Positions 17,309-26,928 are shown, counted from the first letter of the stretch. The stretch is 64,000 nucleotides of DNA from Rhodoferax saidenbachensis (GCF_001955715.1 NZ_CP019239.1:2294001-2358000); one strand, 5' to 3'. Notes: generated from the sequence alone by a model not told the origin. Program-made: numbers and translations.

Positions 17309-17352
17309 CACTTTTGAGCGAGCCAGGACTTGGGCCTTATTTGGCACCCATT

Positions 17353-17580
17353 TCAGGTCGTGTCATCGGTGGGCCAGGCCCGTCCGCGCCCGCTTTGCAT
17401 CGCCACCGCATCGTCCCAACGCCGCCAGTCGGTGTCTTCATTGCCTTCCAGCACCTCGGAATCAGGCTGCGAATCCTGAACCTCGGTCGATTTGTCAGGT
17501 GCCCGGGAGGGCCGCAACGCCGGTATCGGCTTGTCTGCCTCGGGTACCGCGGGCACCGCACGCTTGAAAAATTGCAACAT
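17353..17580 (-). CDS. Small hypothetical protein
   Basis: 75-residue, acidic, proline-rich protein (MLQFFKRAVPAVPEADKPIP) with no recognisable domain. It lies 55 bp downstream of the OmpA-like gene on the same strand, separated by a weak hairpin (arms 17614-17619 and 17630-17635). An alternative frame of 90 codons overlaps it but has the composition of a shadow. The right end of the IS element is only 45 bp from its stop, so the C-terminus may have been altered by the insertion. Existence as a real gene is uncertain. Confidence 0.45.
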   Translation of the reverse strand: MLQFFKRAVPAVPEADKPIPALRPSRAPDKSTEVQDSQPDSEVLEGNEDTDWRRWDDAVAMQSGRGRAWPTDDTT

Positions 17581-17635
17581 CGTGGCTCACTGAGAAAAAT
17601 TTGAAACACCTTTGCCTGCTTTTGGCAGCGCAGGC

Positions 17636-18229
17636 TTAACGCACCTTGATATCGACACGCCGGTTGCGCGGTGAGGCCACTTGGTCGGCGGTGACCACCA
17701 GCGGCTCACGGTCGCCTCGTCCGATGGCCACCGTGTCACTGGCCGGAACACCCACTGCGATGAGCCGCGTGCGAATCAACTGCGCGCGCTTGAGCGACAA
17801 CATGTCATTGGCCTCCAGCTTGCCGACCCTGTCTGTGTGGCCAATCACCAGCACTTCGGCCGCAGGTGCCTGGGCCACCTCGGCCAGGATGGCGGGAATC
17901 TGGCTTTCCGACTCCCGGGTCAGTTCGGTGCCACCGGTCACAAAAAACAGGCTGAACCGTTTGACCGCCATGGGGATGGCTGCCATCACTTCGCTGTAAC
18001 GCTGGGCCACCGTGTCGGCGCTGACCTGGGCCAGCCCGGTCTCACGCGAGGTCACCACCGCCTCGGCATACGGTTGGCTCAGCGTGACGGTGCGCCCATC
18101 GGGGCCAGTCACATCCAGTGCGCTGCGTCGCCCTTCTTGCGGCAACAGCACCACACGCTCAGTCTGGTGGGCACAGCCCACGTTCGCAAGCGTCAGAGCC
18201 AGCGCAAGCAGCCAGGGAGTGCGGGTCAT
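17636..18229 (-). CDS. OmpA-family lipoprotein
   Basis: 197 residues. The start MTRTPWLLALAL is chosen because it gives a lipoprotein signal with lipobox LANVGC; the ATG follows the FecR stop by one base. The C-terminal half (about 95-197) is an OmpA-like peptidoglycan-binding domain: VLVIGHTDRVG, LSLKRAQLIRTRL, and NRRVDIKVR. It probably anchors in the outer membrane and holds peptidoglycan. It is translationally coupled to the FecR-domain gene, so the two likely act together at the envelope. Confidence 0.88.
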   Translation of the reverse strand: MTRTPWLLALALTLANVGCAHQTERVVLLPQEGRRSALDVTGPDGRTVTLSQPYAEAVVTSRETGLAQVSADTVAQRYSEVMAAIPMAVKRFSLFFVTGGTELTRESESQIPAILAEVAQAPAAEVLVIGHTDRVGKLEANDMLSLKRAQLIRTRLIAVGVPASDTVAIGRGDREPLVVTADQVASPRNRRVDIKVR

Positions 18230-18230
18230 T

Positions 18231-18686
18231 TCACGGTACGTCCACAATGAAATCCGTACCGCGGATACCCAGCGTCGCGGTGGGCGTGCTGAACTTCATC
18301 GCGCCCGGAGAATGGTGCGAGATCAAGCCGGTAATGGCACGCAGCGTGCCTTTGAGGATACGCAGCGACATGCTGCCCTCGTACGTGGTGGTGTTGAAGG
18401 CAAACCGGTCCAACGCCAGCACGCTGCCCGAGCCGGCCGACAACAGGGTGTCGTCCTTCAGCGCAATGCCCACACTGCTGTTGGCACCGGTCACGATCTT
18501 GTCCTGCGCCATCACCTCCGAGCCCACCTGGGCGGGTGTGGACACCCCCGCCCGCACGATGCTGACGGTCCCCGTGAGGTTTTTGACCATTCCGGCAGCA
18601 GCATCGGCCGCAAACACGGGGCACGCAATAGACAGCAGCGCAGCCATCCCCCCCACTTGCAGCAGCTTGATTGGACGTAGGCGCAT
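18231..18686 (-). CDS. Exported FecR-domain protein
   Basis: 151 residues with a signal peptide (LLQVGGMAALLSIACPVFA). The FecR fold is readable: LTGTVSIVRAG, VMAQDKIVTGANSSVGIAL, and FSTPTATLGIRGTDFIVDV at the end. There is no membrane anchor or sigma-regulator region, so it is a free periplasmic FecR domain and not a classical anti-sigma factor. A GGAGGG ribosome site precedes the ATG. It is followed after one base by the OmpA-like lipoprotein gene. Confidence 0.88.
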   Translation of the reverse strand: MRLRPIKLLQVGGMAALLSIACPVFAADAAAGMVKNLTGTVSIVRAGVSTPAQVGSEVMAQDKIVTGANSSVGIALKDDTLLSAGSGSVLALDRFAFNTTTYEGSMSLRILKGTLRAITGLISHHSPGAMKFSTPTATLGIRGTDFIVDVP

Positions 18687-18704
18687 GGCACCCTCCTATG
18701 GAAC

Positions 18705-18751
18705 GTAAAACTTCGGGCCTTGCGTTTGAAACACGCATACCCGGGTTTTAC
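18705..18751. promoter_or_regulatory. Nested palindromes upstream of the FecR-OmpA pair
   Basis: GTAAAAC (18705-18711) pairs with GTTTTAC (18745-18751), and inside it TGCGT (18721-18725) pairs with ACGCA (18733-18737). The structure ends about 20 bp before the FecR start codon and could be an operator or an mRNA leader hairpin. Confidence 0.4.
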
Positions 18752-18870
18752 GCAACGGCGCGTGGTGCGTCTGTGCGCTTACGTACCAAGCCTGGAATTG
18801 GCGCTGCGTCCGTTGGAAACAGAACGATTGGGCGGTGGCAGGCGCAGGGCACTGCCTCAGGCAAGCGTTC

Positions 18871-19365
18871 CTAGGAGAGTACCTTGCCGTCGGACGGGAA
18901 CTGGCGCGACAGCACCTCTTCGTCCGTGAGTGCGCGGCCTTGCCAGACCGAAACTTCGCGGGCTCCGGCGCCCAGCGCCAACTCGTGCAGGGCGCGAATC
19001 TCGACTTGCGTCAGCCCGCCTTCATGGTCACCCAGGGGATGCATGACGATGAAGGGCGCAGGAGCGAAAAGCGAGCTGCCTTTCATGCGTGTGACAAAGG
19101 CCTTGAGCACCTGCTCGCCTACCGTGAAGTCACCGATCAAGGTGCGTGGGTGCGCGAACGGATTGATGATGTCCACCGGCTCAGTCCTGCCACACATGCG
19201 GGCCAGATTGCCGACACCCATGATGGTGGGCTTGGCACCCCGGGTGAGGGCCAACTCGGGGGGCTCGGAAACCACCTCGCCCGTCTTGGCGTTGCGTATG
19301 GTCAGCCGCGCTGGGGAGAGCTGCACATACAACGCCGTGCCGAAGATGGAAGCCAGCACGCCCAT
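18871..19365 (-). CDS. Half-length MreB-like protein (actin-fold N-terminal domain only)
   Basis: 164 residues that align by eye with the first half of MreB. SIFGTALYVQLSPARLTIRN corresponds to the first beta strands, INPFAHPRTLIGDFTVGEQV to the pre-motif region, and TQVEIRALHELALGAGAREV to the segment before the second nucleotide-binding motif. MreB is about 345 residues; everything after residue 150 is missing. The phosphate-1 motif D-x-G-T-x-N is replaced by QLSPARL, so nucleotide binding is unlikely. It is 12 bp downstream of cheV on the same strand, suggesting co-expression. The role is unknown: a partner or decoy of MreB, or an envelope or chemotaxis accessory protein. Confidence 0.75.
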   Translation of the reverse strand: MGVLASIFGTALYVQLSPARLTIRNAKTGEVVSEPPELALTRGAKPTIMGVGNLARMCGRTEPVDIINPFAHPRTLIGDFTVGEQVLKAFVTRMKGSSLFAPAPFIVMHPLGDHEGGLTQVEIRALHELALGAGAREVSVWQGRALTDEEVLSRQFPSDGKVLS

Positions 19366-19377
19366 AGGCCTGCTGCC

Positions 19378-20340
19378 TCAGCGCCGCTTGGCCAGCGTGC
19401 TGCGGATGGACTCGCGCAGCTCCTTGGGTTCGAACTTGGCCACATAGGCGTCGGCGCCCACGCTGTTGGCGTGGCCTTCGCTGGCGGTCCCGGTGAGGGA
19501 TGAGTAAATGATGACCGGGATGCCCGCAAAACGCGGGTCTTTCTTGATGTTGTCGGTGAGCGTGAAGCCGTCCATCTCTGGCATTTCCAGATCGGTCAGC
19601 ACCAGGGCCACCTTGTCCTTGGCGGCCTTGCCCTGGGCCACGGCTTCGGCCTGCAACGCGACCAGTTTCTCCCAGGCTTCCTTGCCGTTCTTCGCCACGG
19701 TGTGCTTGAGCTTCATGGACTTGAGGCCCTCTTCGATCAGCAGGCGCGCCACGGCGGAGTCGTCCACAAACAGGATGGTCGAACCTTCGGGCAGGTGAAT
19801 GTCGGGCAGACCGCTGTGGTCTTCTTTTTCGGACTGGGGCTGCGGGCTGACGGTGCGCAGGATCTGCTCCACGTCCAGCACCTGGGCCAGGCGCGAGTTG
19901 GGCACATCACCGTCGATGCGGGCAATACCCGAAACCAGGCCACCGCCGCTGGACTCGGCGTCCTGCAGGTGTTTCCACTCCATCTGGATGATTTCTTCCA
20001 CCGCGTCCACCAAAAACGCCTGGGTGGTGCGCGCAAATTCGGTCACCAGCACGATCTTGGAGCCGGTCTGTGGCACACAGCCCACCACGCTGGGCAAATC
20101 CACTACGGGAATGAGCTGTCCGCGCACGTTGGCTACACCCAGGTTGTGTTTGGGTGCGTTGACGATGGAGGTAATGTGCGGTGCGACCACAATTTCGCGC
20201 ACCTTGAACACGTTGATACCAAACAGCTCCTGTTGGTCGCTGCCGTCTTTCTTGCCCAAACGGAACAAAAGCAGCTCAAACCGGCGGTCGGCTGCGGCGG
20301 GTGCCTGGCTGTTGGGTTTGGCAAAACTTGTAGTGCTCAT
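19378..20340 (-). CDS. cheV: Chemotaxis coupling protein CheV
   Basis: 320 residues. An N-terminal CheW domain (about 15-170: FGINVFKVREIV, VANVRGQLIPVVDLP) couples chemoreceptors to CheA. A C-terminal receiver domain (about 190-315) has the phospho-acceptor Asp in VLTDLEMPEMDGF and the Lys in VAKFEPKEL. I place the start at MSTTSFAKP, preceded by GGAA; a longer open frame exists upstream. It lies 133 bp downstream of a chemoreceptor gene, and the two probably work in the same array. Confidence 0.92.
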   Translation of the reverse strand: MSTTSFAKPNSQAPAAADRRFELLLFRLGKKDGSDQQELFGINVFKVREIVVAPHITSIVNAPKHNLGVANVRGQLIPVVDLPSVVGCVPQTGSKIVLVTEFARTTQAFLVDAVEEIIQMEWKHLQDAESSGGGLVSGIARIDGDVPNSRLAQVLDVEQILRTVSPQPQSEKEDHSGLPDIHLPEGSTILFVDDSAVARLLIEEGLKSMKLKHTVAKNGKEAWEKLVALQAEAVAQGKAAKDKVALVLTDLEMPEMDGFTLTDNIKKDPRFAGIPVIIYSSLTGTASEGHANSVGADAYVAKFEPKELRESIRSTLAKRR

Positions 20341-20473
20341 AAGTATTCCATGGTTGGGCAATCCAGAGGCCCAATACTCCCCTGTGAATGAACTGGCATG
20401 GTGTCCCATGCGAATGGGATGAATCTAGCACAGTCACCTGCTGGCGCCTACTTCAAATTGCTGGCACATCCAG

Positions 20474-22459
20474 TTAAGCCTGATCCAGCTTGAACACGCT
20501 GACCGCCTGCACCAGATCCTGCGCCTGAGAACTGAGGCTGGAGGCGGCCGCCGCCATCTCCTCCACCAGCGCCGCATTTTGCTGGGTAACCTGGTCCATC
20601 TGCGAGATGGCAGTACCGACCTGCGCCACGCCGGAACTCTGCTCCCCACTGGCTGCACTGATCTCGCCCATGATGTCGGTCACACGGCGGATGCTGCTGA
20701 CCACTTCCTGCATGGTGGCGCCGGCCTGATCCACTTGCTGCGACCCCTGCTCCACCCGCTGTACGCTGTCGTTGATCAAAGTTTTGATTTCCTTCGCAGC
20801 TTCGGCAGAGCGGCCGGCCAGAGACCGCACCTCGGAGGCAACCACCGCAAAACCACGCCCTTGTTCGCCCGCACGGGCCGCTTCCACCGCGGCATTGAGC
20901 GCCAGGATATTCGTCTGGAATGCAATACCGTCGATCACACTGATGATGTCGGCAATCTTGCGCGAGCTGTCGTTGATGCCCTTCATGGTATCCACCACCT
21001 GGGCCACAACATCGCCACCCTGCATGGCCACATTGGAGGCTTTTTGTGCGAGCTGGTTGGCTTGGCTGGCGTTATCGGCGTTCTGCTTCACGGTGCCGCT
21101 CAGCGCATCCATGCTGGCAACGGTTTGCTGCAGCGCACTGGCCTGGCTCTCCGTTCGCGCACTCAAATCCTGATTGCCATGGGCAATTTCGGCACTCGCG
21201 GTGGAAACCGACTCGGAACCTTCGCGCACCGTATGCACCACACTCGCCAGACCGGAGCTGACCTGGTTCAACGCACTCATCAAACGGCCAATTTCGTCGC
21301 GGTAAAGCGACTCCAGTTTGACCGTCAAATCACCCCGCGCCAAGGCCTCTGAAGCGACCATCACTTTTTCAAGAGGTTTCACCACAATGCCGCGGATGGT
21401 AAAAAACAAGGCGCCTGCAATCAGCAGCACAAGCAACACGCCCATTACTCCCAGCCAGTTGCGCTGGGTCCTCACCTCGGCCGTGATCTCGTCGATGTAA
21501 CCGCCGCCCACAATGACCCACTCCCAGCCGGGGAAGTAGGCAAACGCCACGAGCTTCTCACGCGGTTGGGTTTCTCCGCGCTCCTTGTTCAGCCAGGGAT
21601 AACGCGTAGTGCCATTCTTCGCTTCGAGGATTTCCTTGATGAATGCGCGCCCATCCGAGTCTGTAACCTCCAACAGGCTCTTACCTTCAGTCTCGGCCAC
21701 GGGGTGCACCAGCACATTGCCCAAACTCTTGCCGGCACGCGCGTCCAGCACGTAGAAATAACCGGTCTCGCCAATCTTGAGATTGCGGATGGTGTCTTTC
21801 AGCTGCTTCAGGTAGTCGCTGTAATTCAGCCCGACAAATGACAGGCCCACCACCTGGCCCTGCGCATTGCGGATAGGGTCGTATTGGGTGATATAGGGAC
21901 GCCCAAACAGCGTGGCCGCTCCGATGTAGGTCTTGCCATCCAGCGTGGCCTTGTACCCCGGGTGCGCACGGTCCAGCAGGGTGCCAATGGCCCTTTCACC
22001 CTTCTCGTTCTTGAGCGATGTGGTGACGCGGATAAAGTCGTCACCGGTTTTGGCAAACACGGTGGCCACCGCACCGGTGGCCTCGGTGAACTGGTCGGCC
22101 ACTGAAAAGTCCATATTCAGGACTTTGTCATCCAGCTTGAGCGTGGGCGCTGGCTTGCCATTGACCTCGGTCATCTCGGGCGAGAGAACAAATTCGCCTT
22201 TTAGCCGCGCCTGAAAGGCACTGGCCAAACCACTGGCGCGGTTGCGTAGGTCCCGGTCAGAGGCGTCAATCAGGTTCGCAATCAGCTTGGTTTTGACCAG
22301 CAGCTCGTCGCTGTCGCGACGCTCCACGGTTTGCATCAGCGTATACCCAATAAAGGCCACGCAAGCCGTGAATACCAAACCGACAACCACAAACACGTAC
22401 AGCGAGAGTCGTAGCCCCAAACTGACGTCGTACCACCGGAATTGAGTTTTCGTAGCCAC
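20474..22459 (-). CDS. Methyl-accepting chemotaxis protein with Cache sensor
   Basis: 661 residues if read from a GTG at 22459, which is preceded by a strong AAGGAG; an ATG 15 codons upstream lacks a ribosome site. A membrane helix (about 14-36) is followed by a periplasmic Cache_3-Cache_2 sensor (about 40-305, with [20 protein letters not shown] and [17 protein letters not shown]). Then come a second helix, a HAMP segment and the signalling domain. The receptor-kinase tip shows [20 protein letters not shown]. No C-terminal CheR/CheB pentapeptide is present. The Cache type suggests small organic-acid ligands. Confidence 0.92.
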   Translation of the reverse strand: MATKTQFRWYDVSLGLRLSLYVFVVVGLVFTACVAFIGYTLMQTVERRDSDELLVKTKLIANLIDASDRDLRNRASGLASAFQARLKGEFVLSPEMTEVNGKPAPTLKLDDKVLNMDFSVADQFTEATGAVATVFAKTGDDFIRVTTSLKNEKGERAIGTLLDRAHPGYKATLDGKTYIGAATLFGRPYITQYDPIRNAQGQVVGLSFVGLNYSDYLKQLKDTIRNLKIGETGYFYVLDARAGKSLGNVLVHPVAETEGKSLLEVTDSDGRAFIKEILEAKNGTTRYPWLNKERGETQPREKLVAFAYFPGWEWVIVGGGYIDEITAEVRTQRNWLGVMGVLLVLLIAGALFFTIRGIVVKPLEKVMVASEALARGDLTVKLESLYRDEIGRLMSALNQVSSGLASVVHTVREGSESVSTASAEIAHGNQDLSARTESQASALQQTVASMDALSGTVKQNADNASQANQLAQKASNVAMQGGDVVAQVVDTMKGINDSSRKIADIISVIDGIAFQTNILALNAAVEAARAGEQGRGFAVVASEVRSLAGRSAEAAKEIKTLINDSVQRVEQGSQQVDQAGATMQEVVSSIRRVTDIMGEISAASGEQSSGVAQVGTAISQMDQVTQQNAALVEEMAAAASSLSSQAQDLVQAVSVFKLDQA

Positions 22460-22504
22460 GTCTGTGTTCTCCTTGGTGATACGACCCGATCCGGGACAGA
22501 GCAA

Positions 22505-24259
22505 TTATTGCGCCAGTACCTCCCTAGGTAAATAGCTTCCGAACTTTGGCACCCGGCCCAGTTCCGGACTGACTACATCGTTACGAAAGGCCACATGGCC
22601 ATTGATCAGGGTGGCCTTGACCACACCATCGCTGCGGTTGACCACCCGGACCAGCCCGCCCATCACGGCCATAGGTTCCTCGGCATACTGCATCAGACGG
22701 GAGTTTTTAAGCATTTGCGGGTCCAAAACCACTACATCGGCCCGCGCGCCCACCTCCAGCCTGCCCGCGTTGATGCCGTACCAGTCGGCAATCTCCCCCG
22801 TCAGGCGCCACACGGCTTTCTCGGGCGACATGACCGGTTCGTCCTTGACGGCCAACTGCAGCATGCATAACCCGAAGTTGTAAAAGGCCATATTGCGCAA
22901 ATGGGCGCCCGCATCCGAAAAGCCCACCAGGCCGCAGTCGGCATTGACATTGACCGCCACACGCGCCGGGTTGTGGTTGCCGATCAGCGTGGACCAGCGC
23001 AGCGCCTTGCCGTGGTCAATCAACAAGTCCAGGAAGACATTCACCTCGTGGTCGTTGCGCTCCTGTGCGATCTGGCGGATGGTCTTGCCGACCAGGCTGG
23101 CGTCGGGTGCGCTGATCACATGGGCGTCGCCAAAGTCGCGGTGCCACACACGCCCGCCCCACTTGCGCTGGTAGTCTTTCTTGAAGGCTTCGCGGTAGGC
23201 AGGATTGGAAAACAGCTTGTTGCGGTCAAAGTCCTTCTTGAGGTGCAACGCCACCTCACCGGCCGGAAACTCTTCAAAGATCACAAAGTCAATGCCATCG
23301 GCGTAGACCAGGAACGGCTGCGGCAATATCTGCCACTTGAACGAGGCACCCATCACCTTGTTGAACACGCGCGTCACGGCCGACATCACGATGTCCAGCC
23401 GGGGTTTGGTCTTCACGTCCAAGAGCGTGATCAGCGTGGTGCGCAGCGTACGGCGCAGGGCCAGGCTGGCCGACGTGACCATGAAAAACAGCGCATTGAG
23501 CGGATTGGTCAGGTTGGGTGCCGACTGCAAGATGGCACCGCGCTTGCGCAGCAAAGCGTGCAGGCGGCGGTACTCACTCCAGCGCGCGTAGACCGAGGGC
23601 AAGGCAGAGGATCGGTAACGCTCTCCATCCACCTTGTCCCAGGGGTTGGTCATGCTGGACATGCCGATGAGCCCCAGGTCCAGACCCTCGTGCAGATGTC
23701 TTTCCATCTGCTGCAACTCGGCCTCGGTCGGTTTGTCCTTCGGGTCCACCGAACGGCCCAGGCCCATGACCGCCACACGCAGGTCCGAGTGGCCCATGTA
23801 GCTCACGATATTGGGGCCAAAGGGCTGGCTCTTGAGAAAGTCCACATACCCCTTGCTATCCTTCCAGGTCTTGGTTTTCTCCAGCACCGGCAACACGTAT
23901 TCACGCGGAATGGACTCGACCCGGGTGAAGATGTCGGACGCGTCCTCCGGGTCGCTGTAGATCATGCTGATGGAGCAGCTACCGACAAAACAGGTGGTCA
24001 CCCCATGGCGCACCGACTCGGCCAGCGCCGGGTCGAGGATCATCTCGGCGTCGTAATGGGTGTGGATGTCGATAAACCCGGGCGTGACCCACTGGCCCTG
24101 CGCGTCTATCACCTCGCCTGCGCCCGCCGCATCCAGCGGTGTGTCGCTGATGGCGGCAATCTTGCCGCCGCGGATACCCACGTCGGCCAGCCGGGAGGGG
24201 CCGCCAGAGCCGTCAAACACACGGCCCCCGCGGATGATGGTGTCAAAACGCTCTGCCAT
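22505..24259 (-). CDS. Amidohydrolase of the N-acyl-D-amino-acid deacylase family
   Basis: 584 residues. Metal ligands of the amidohydrolase barrel are readable as HTHYDAE near residue 66, with VGSCSISM and MGHSDLR further on and GFSDAGAHLRNM near the C-terminal metal site. The C-terminal composite domain has ARADVVVLDPQML. The family hydrolyses N-acyl-D-amino acids or related amides; many Comamonadaceae members next to acyl-CoA dehydrogenases have unknown substrates. It is 51 bp downstream of the acyl-CoA dehydrogenase gene on the same strand, so a shared pathway is likely. Confidence 0.85.
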   Translation of the reverse strand: MAERFDTIIRGGRVFDGSGGPSRLADVGIRGGKIAAISDTPLDAAGAGEVIDAQGQWVTPGFIDIHTHYDAEMILDPALAESVRHGVTTCFVGSCSISMIYSDPEDASDIFTRVESIPREYVLPVLEKTKTWKDSKGYVDFLKSQPFGPNIVSYMGHSDLRVAVMGLGRSVDPKDKPTEAELQQMERHLHEGLDLGLIGMSSMTNPWDKVDGERYRSSALPSVYARWSEYRRLHALLRKRGAILQSAPNLTNPLNALFFMVTSASLALRRTLRTTLITLLDVKTKPRLDIVMSAVTRVFNKVMGASFKWQILPQPFLVYADGIDFVIFEEFPAGEVALHLKKDFDRNKLFSNPAYREAFKKDYQRKWGGRVWHRDFGDAHVISAPDASLVGKTIRQIAQERNDHEVNVFLDLLIDHGKALRWSTLIGNHNPARVAVNVNADCGLVGFSDAGAHLRNMAFYNFGLCMLQLAVKDEPVMSPEKAVWRLTGEIADWYGINAGRLEVGARADVVVLDPQMLKNSRLMQYAEEPMAVMGGLVRVVNRSDGVVKATLINGHVAFRNDVVSPELGRVPKFGSYLPREVLAQ

Positions 24260-24310
24260 GTGTCGCTCCTCTGCTGTTGTTGTATCGAAGCCCGGTGACC
24301 GTGGGTGTCT

Positions 24311-25474
24311 CTATTTTCCGCTTAAGCCCATGGACCGGGTAATCACCTCTTTCATGATCTCGTTGGTTCCGCCGTAGATGCGTTGCACACGGGCGTCGGC
24401 ATAGGCGCGGGCGATGGGGTACTCCCACATGTAGCCGTAGCCGCCAAACAGCTGCACACATTCGTCCATCACCTTGCATTGCAGGTCGGTGGTCCAGTAC
24501 TTGGCCATGCTGGCAGTGGCGGTGTCGAGCTTGTCCACACAAATCAGCTCGCAGCACTTGTCGACAAACACACGCGCCACCTGCACTTCGGTCTGCAGCT
24601 CGGCCAGTGTGTAACGTGTGTTCTGGAACGCGGCGACGGGCTGGCCAAAGACCTTGCGCTCTTTCACATAGTCCACCGTCCAGTCAATAGCGGCCTGTGC
24701 GGCGGCCACAGCGCTGATGGCGATCTGCAGGCGCTCCCAGGGCAGCTGTTCCATCAGGCAGATGAAGCCCTTGTTCTCGTAGGCTGCGCCACCCAGCAGG
24801 TTTTCAGCCGGAATCTTGACGTTGTCGAAGAACAACTCCGAGGTGTCCTGCGCCTTCATACCAACCTTCTTCAGCCGCTTGCCCACGCTAAAGCCGGGCA
24901 TGCCGCGCTCGACGAGGATCAGGCTCGTGCCCTTGCCGCCCGCTGCCGGGTTGGTCTTGGCCACCACCACCACCAAGTCGGCGTGCCAGCCGTTGGTAAT
25001 AAATGTCTTGCTGCCGTTGAGCAGGTAGCTGCCGTCGGCCTGCTGGATCGCGGTGGATTTGATGCCCTGCAGGTCGGAGCCGGCAGCGGGTTCACTCATG
25101 GCAATCGCGCCAATCATCTCGCCGCTGGCCAATTTGGGCAGGTACTTGGCCTTCTGCTCGGGCGTGCCGTAGTGCAGGATGTACGGCGCCACGATTTCGC
25201 TGTGCAGGCTGAAGCCAATGCCGGTGAAGCCAGCGCGCGCGATCTCTTCAAACTGGATCACCGAATACAGCTTGTCGGCCTCGGAGCCGCCGTATTCCTC
25301 GGGCATGGTCATGCACAGGAAGCCGTTTTCACCGGCCTTGTTCCACACCGCGCGGTCCACATAGCCCTGCTCTTCCCACTCCGCATGGAAGGGGGCAATC
25401 TCCTTATCGACGAACTTGCGGAAGCTGTCGCGGAAGGATTCGTGGTCGGAGGAGAAAAGGGTTCTTTCAATCAT
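24311..25474 (-). CDS. Acyl-CoA dehydrogenase
   Basis: 387 residues, the standard length. FAD and substrate motifs are readable: AIAMSEPAAGSDLQGI, FITNGWHADLVVVVAKT, and VDKCCELICVDKLDTATASM. The C-terminal signature is QLFGGYGYMWEYPIARAYAD with IYGGTNEIMKEVI. The likely catalytic base is the Glu in GGTNEI. The start MIERTLFSSDH is the family-like N-terminus; the longer open frame upstream overlaps the promoter. It is divergent from the thiolase at 25594 across a 119-bp gap with a palindrome, suggesting common control of beta-oxidation genes. Confidence 0.93.
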   Translation of the reverse strand: MIERTLFSSDHESFRDSFRKFVDKEIAPFHAEWEEQGYVDRAVWNKAGENGFLCMTMPEEYGGSEADKLYSVIQFEEIARAGFTGIGFSLHSEIVAPYILHYGTPEQKAKYLPKLASGEMIGAIAMSEPAAGSDLQGIKSTAIQQADGSYLLNGSKTFITNGWHADLVVVVAKTNPAAGGKGTSLILVERGMPGFSVGKRLKKVGMKAQDTSELFFDNVKIPAENLLGGAAYENKGFICLMEQLPWERLQIAISAVAAAQAAIDWTVDYVKERKVFGQPVAAFQNTRYTLAELQTEVQVARVFVDKCCELICVDKLDTATASMAKYWTTDLQCKVMDECVQLFGGYGYMWEYPIARAYADARVQRIYGGTNEIMKEVITRSMGLSGK

Positions 25475-25593
25475 GGCGTTACCTTGGGTCTGGGAATTTA
25501 GTATTTTCACAAAGCAATTGCTTGGTAAAAAGAATATACTGCATCCAGCGCAAAAAAGCATCCCTCAAATAACCATCCCCTACGGAGACACCC
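25475..25593. promoter_or_regulatory. Divergent promoter of acyl-CoA dehydrogenase and thiolase with palindromic operator
   Basis: A perfect 12-bp palindrome AAGCAATTGCTT lies at 25512-25523, extendable imperfectly to 16 bp. A TATACT hexamer at 25535-25540 is a good -10 candidate for the thiolase operon. A TetR-type fatty-acid regulator is the usual user of such a site; no obvious cognate gene is adjacent. Confidence 0.55.
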
Positions 25594-26799
25594 ATGACCG
25601 AAGCCTATGTGTTCGACGCCATCCGCACCCCCCGCGGCAAAGGCAAAAAAGACGGCAGCCTGTACGAAGTCAAGCCCGTCACCCTGCTCGCCGGCCTGCT
25701 GACCGATCTGCAGCAGCGCCACCAGTTCGACACGGCGATGGTGGACGACGTGGTGATGGGCGTGGTGTCCCCCGTGGGCGACCAGGGCTCGGTGATCCCC
25801 AAGGTGGCGGCACTGAAAGCCGGCTGGGACTTCCGGGCATCGGGCGTACAAATCAACCGTTTCTGTGCCTCGGGCCTGGAAGCTGTGAACATGGCAGCGC
25901 AGAAAGTGCGCTCGGGCTGGGAAGACCTGGTCGTTGCCGGTGGTGTGGAAAGCATGAGCCGTGTGGGCATTGGCTCCGACGGCGGCGCCTGGGCCATGGA
26001 CCCGGAAACCAATTCGCAAACCGCGTTTGTGCCGCAAGGCATTGGCGCGGATTTGATTGCCACGCTGGAAGGCTTTACCCGCGCCGATGTGGATGCCTAT
26101 GCGCTGGAGTCACAACGCCGCGCCACAAAAGCACAGGCCGCAGGCTACTTCGACCAGTCCGTCATCCCGGTCAAGGATTTCCTGGGCCAGACCATTCTGG
26201 GCAAAGACGAATTCATCAAGCCCGGCACCACGCTGGAAGGTCTGGCGGGCCTGAAGGCTGCTTTCGAACAAATGGGCGGCATGGGTTTTGACCAGGTGGC
26301 ACTCACGCGCTATCCACAGGTGGAGCGCATCCACCACGTGCACCACGCCGGCAACTCGTCCGGCATCGTGGACGGCGCGGCGGCCGTGCTGATTGGCAGC
26401 GATGCTGCGGCCAAGGCGCACAAGCTGACACCCCGTGCGCGTATCGTCGCTACGGCCTTGAGCGGTGCCGATCCCACCATCATGCTGACCGGCCCCATGC
26501 CCGCAACCCGCAAGGCGCTGGCCAAGGCCGGCATGACGATTGACCAGATCGACCTGTTTGAAGTGAATGAGGCGTTTGCCGCCGTGGTGATGCGCTTCAT
26601 GAAAGAAATGAAAGTGCCGCATGACAAGGTCAACGTCAACGGTGGCGCAATTGCGATGGGCCACCCGCTGGGCGCGACCGGCGCAATGATTCTGGGCACG
26701 CTGATTGACGAGTTGCACCGCCGCAAGCTGCGCTACGGCCTGGCCACACTGTGCGTGGGCGGCGGCATGGGCATTGCCACCATCGTCGAACGCATATGA
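25594..26799 (+). CDS. Acetyl-CoA C-acyltransferase (thiolase)
   Basis: 401 residues. The nucleophilic Cys lies in [13 protein letters not shown] near residue 90, the catalytic His in [16 protein letters not shown], and the second catalytic Cys in TLCVGGGMG. It cleaves 3-ketoacyl-CoA to acetyl-CoA and a shortened acyl-CoA. The gene is followed by the FadB-like multifunctional enzyme, so together they would complete a beta-oxidation cycle with the divergent acyl-CoA dehydrogenase. Confidence 0.95.
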   Translation: MTEAYVFDAIRTPRGKGKKDGSLYEVKPVTLLAGLLTDLQQRHQFDTAMVDDVVMGVVSPVGDQGSVIPKVAALKAGWDFRASGVQINRFCASGLEAVNMAAQKVRSGWEDLVVAGGVESMSRVGIGSDGGAWAMDPETNSQTAFVPQGIGADLIATLEGFTRADVDAYALESQRRATKAQAAGYFDQSVIPVKDFLGQTILGKDEFIKPGTTLEGLAGLKAAFEQMGGMGFDQVALTRYPQVERIHHVHHAGNSSGIVDGAAAVLIGSDAAAKAHKLTPRARIVATALSGADPTIMLTGPMPATRKALAKAGMTIDQIDLFEVNEAFAAVVMRFMKEMKVPHDKVNVNGGAIAMGHPLGATGAMILGTLIDELHRRKLRYGLATLCVGGGMGIATIVERI

Positions 26800-26805
26800 C
26801 ATCCA

Positions 26806-26856
26806 CCGTTCGGGCTGAGCCTGTCGAAGCCCCTTCGACAGGCTCAGCCCGAACGG
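26806..26856. repeat. Perfect 24-bp inverted repeat (TTCGACAGGCTCAG family)
   Basis: The left arm 26806-26829 and right arm 26833-26856 are exact complements with a 3-nt loop. The arm core is TTCGACAGGCTCAGCCCG. It sits 7 bp after the thiolase stop and 73 bp before the FadB-like start, so it would form a very stable mRNA hairpin between two operon genes. Confidence 0.9.
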
Positions 26857-26928
26857 GACTACAAGACTTTTAGGCCTCTAGCCCCCGTAGATATTGCGCA
26901 AGCAGCTCACATATTCATAGCAAAAACC

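Noticed and set aside
16210..17315. Target-site duplication of the IS30-family element
   Set aside because: The bases next to the two terminal repeats do not give a convincing direct repeat of 2-3 bp.
17337..17609. A 90-codon minus-strand frame overlapping the small hypothetical gene
   Set aside because: It is Arg/Cys/Pro-rich, a typical shadow composition; the overlapping 75-codon frame looks more protein-like.
22901..24298. A 465-codon plus-strand frame opposite the amidohydrolase
   Set aside because: Antisense shadow of a gene with readable metal-binding motifs; no start signal and no recognisable fold.
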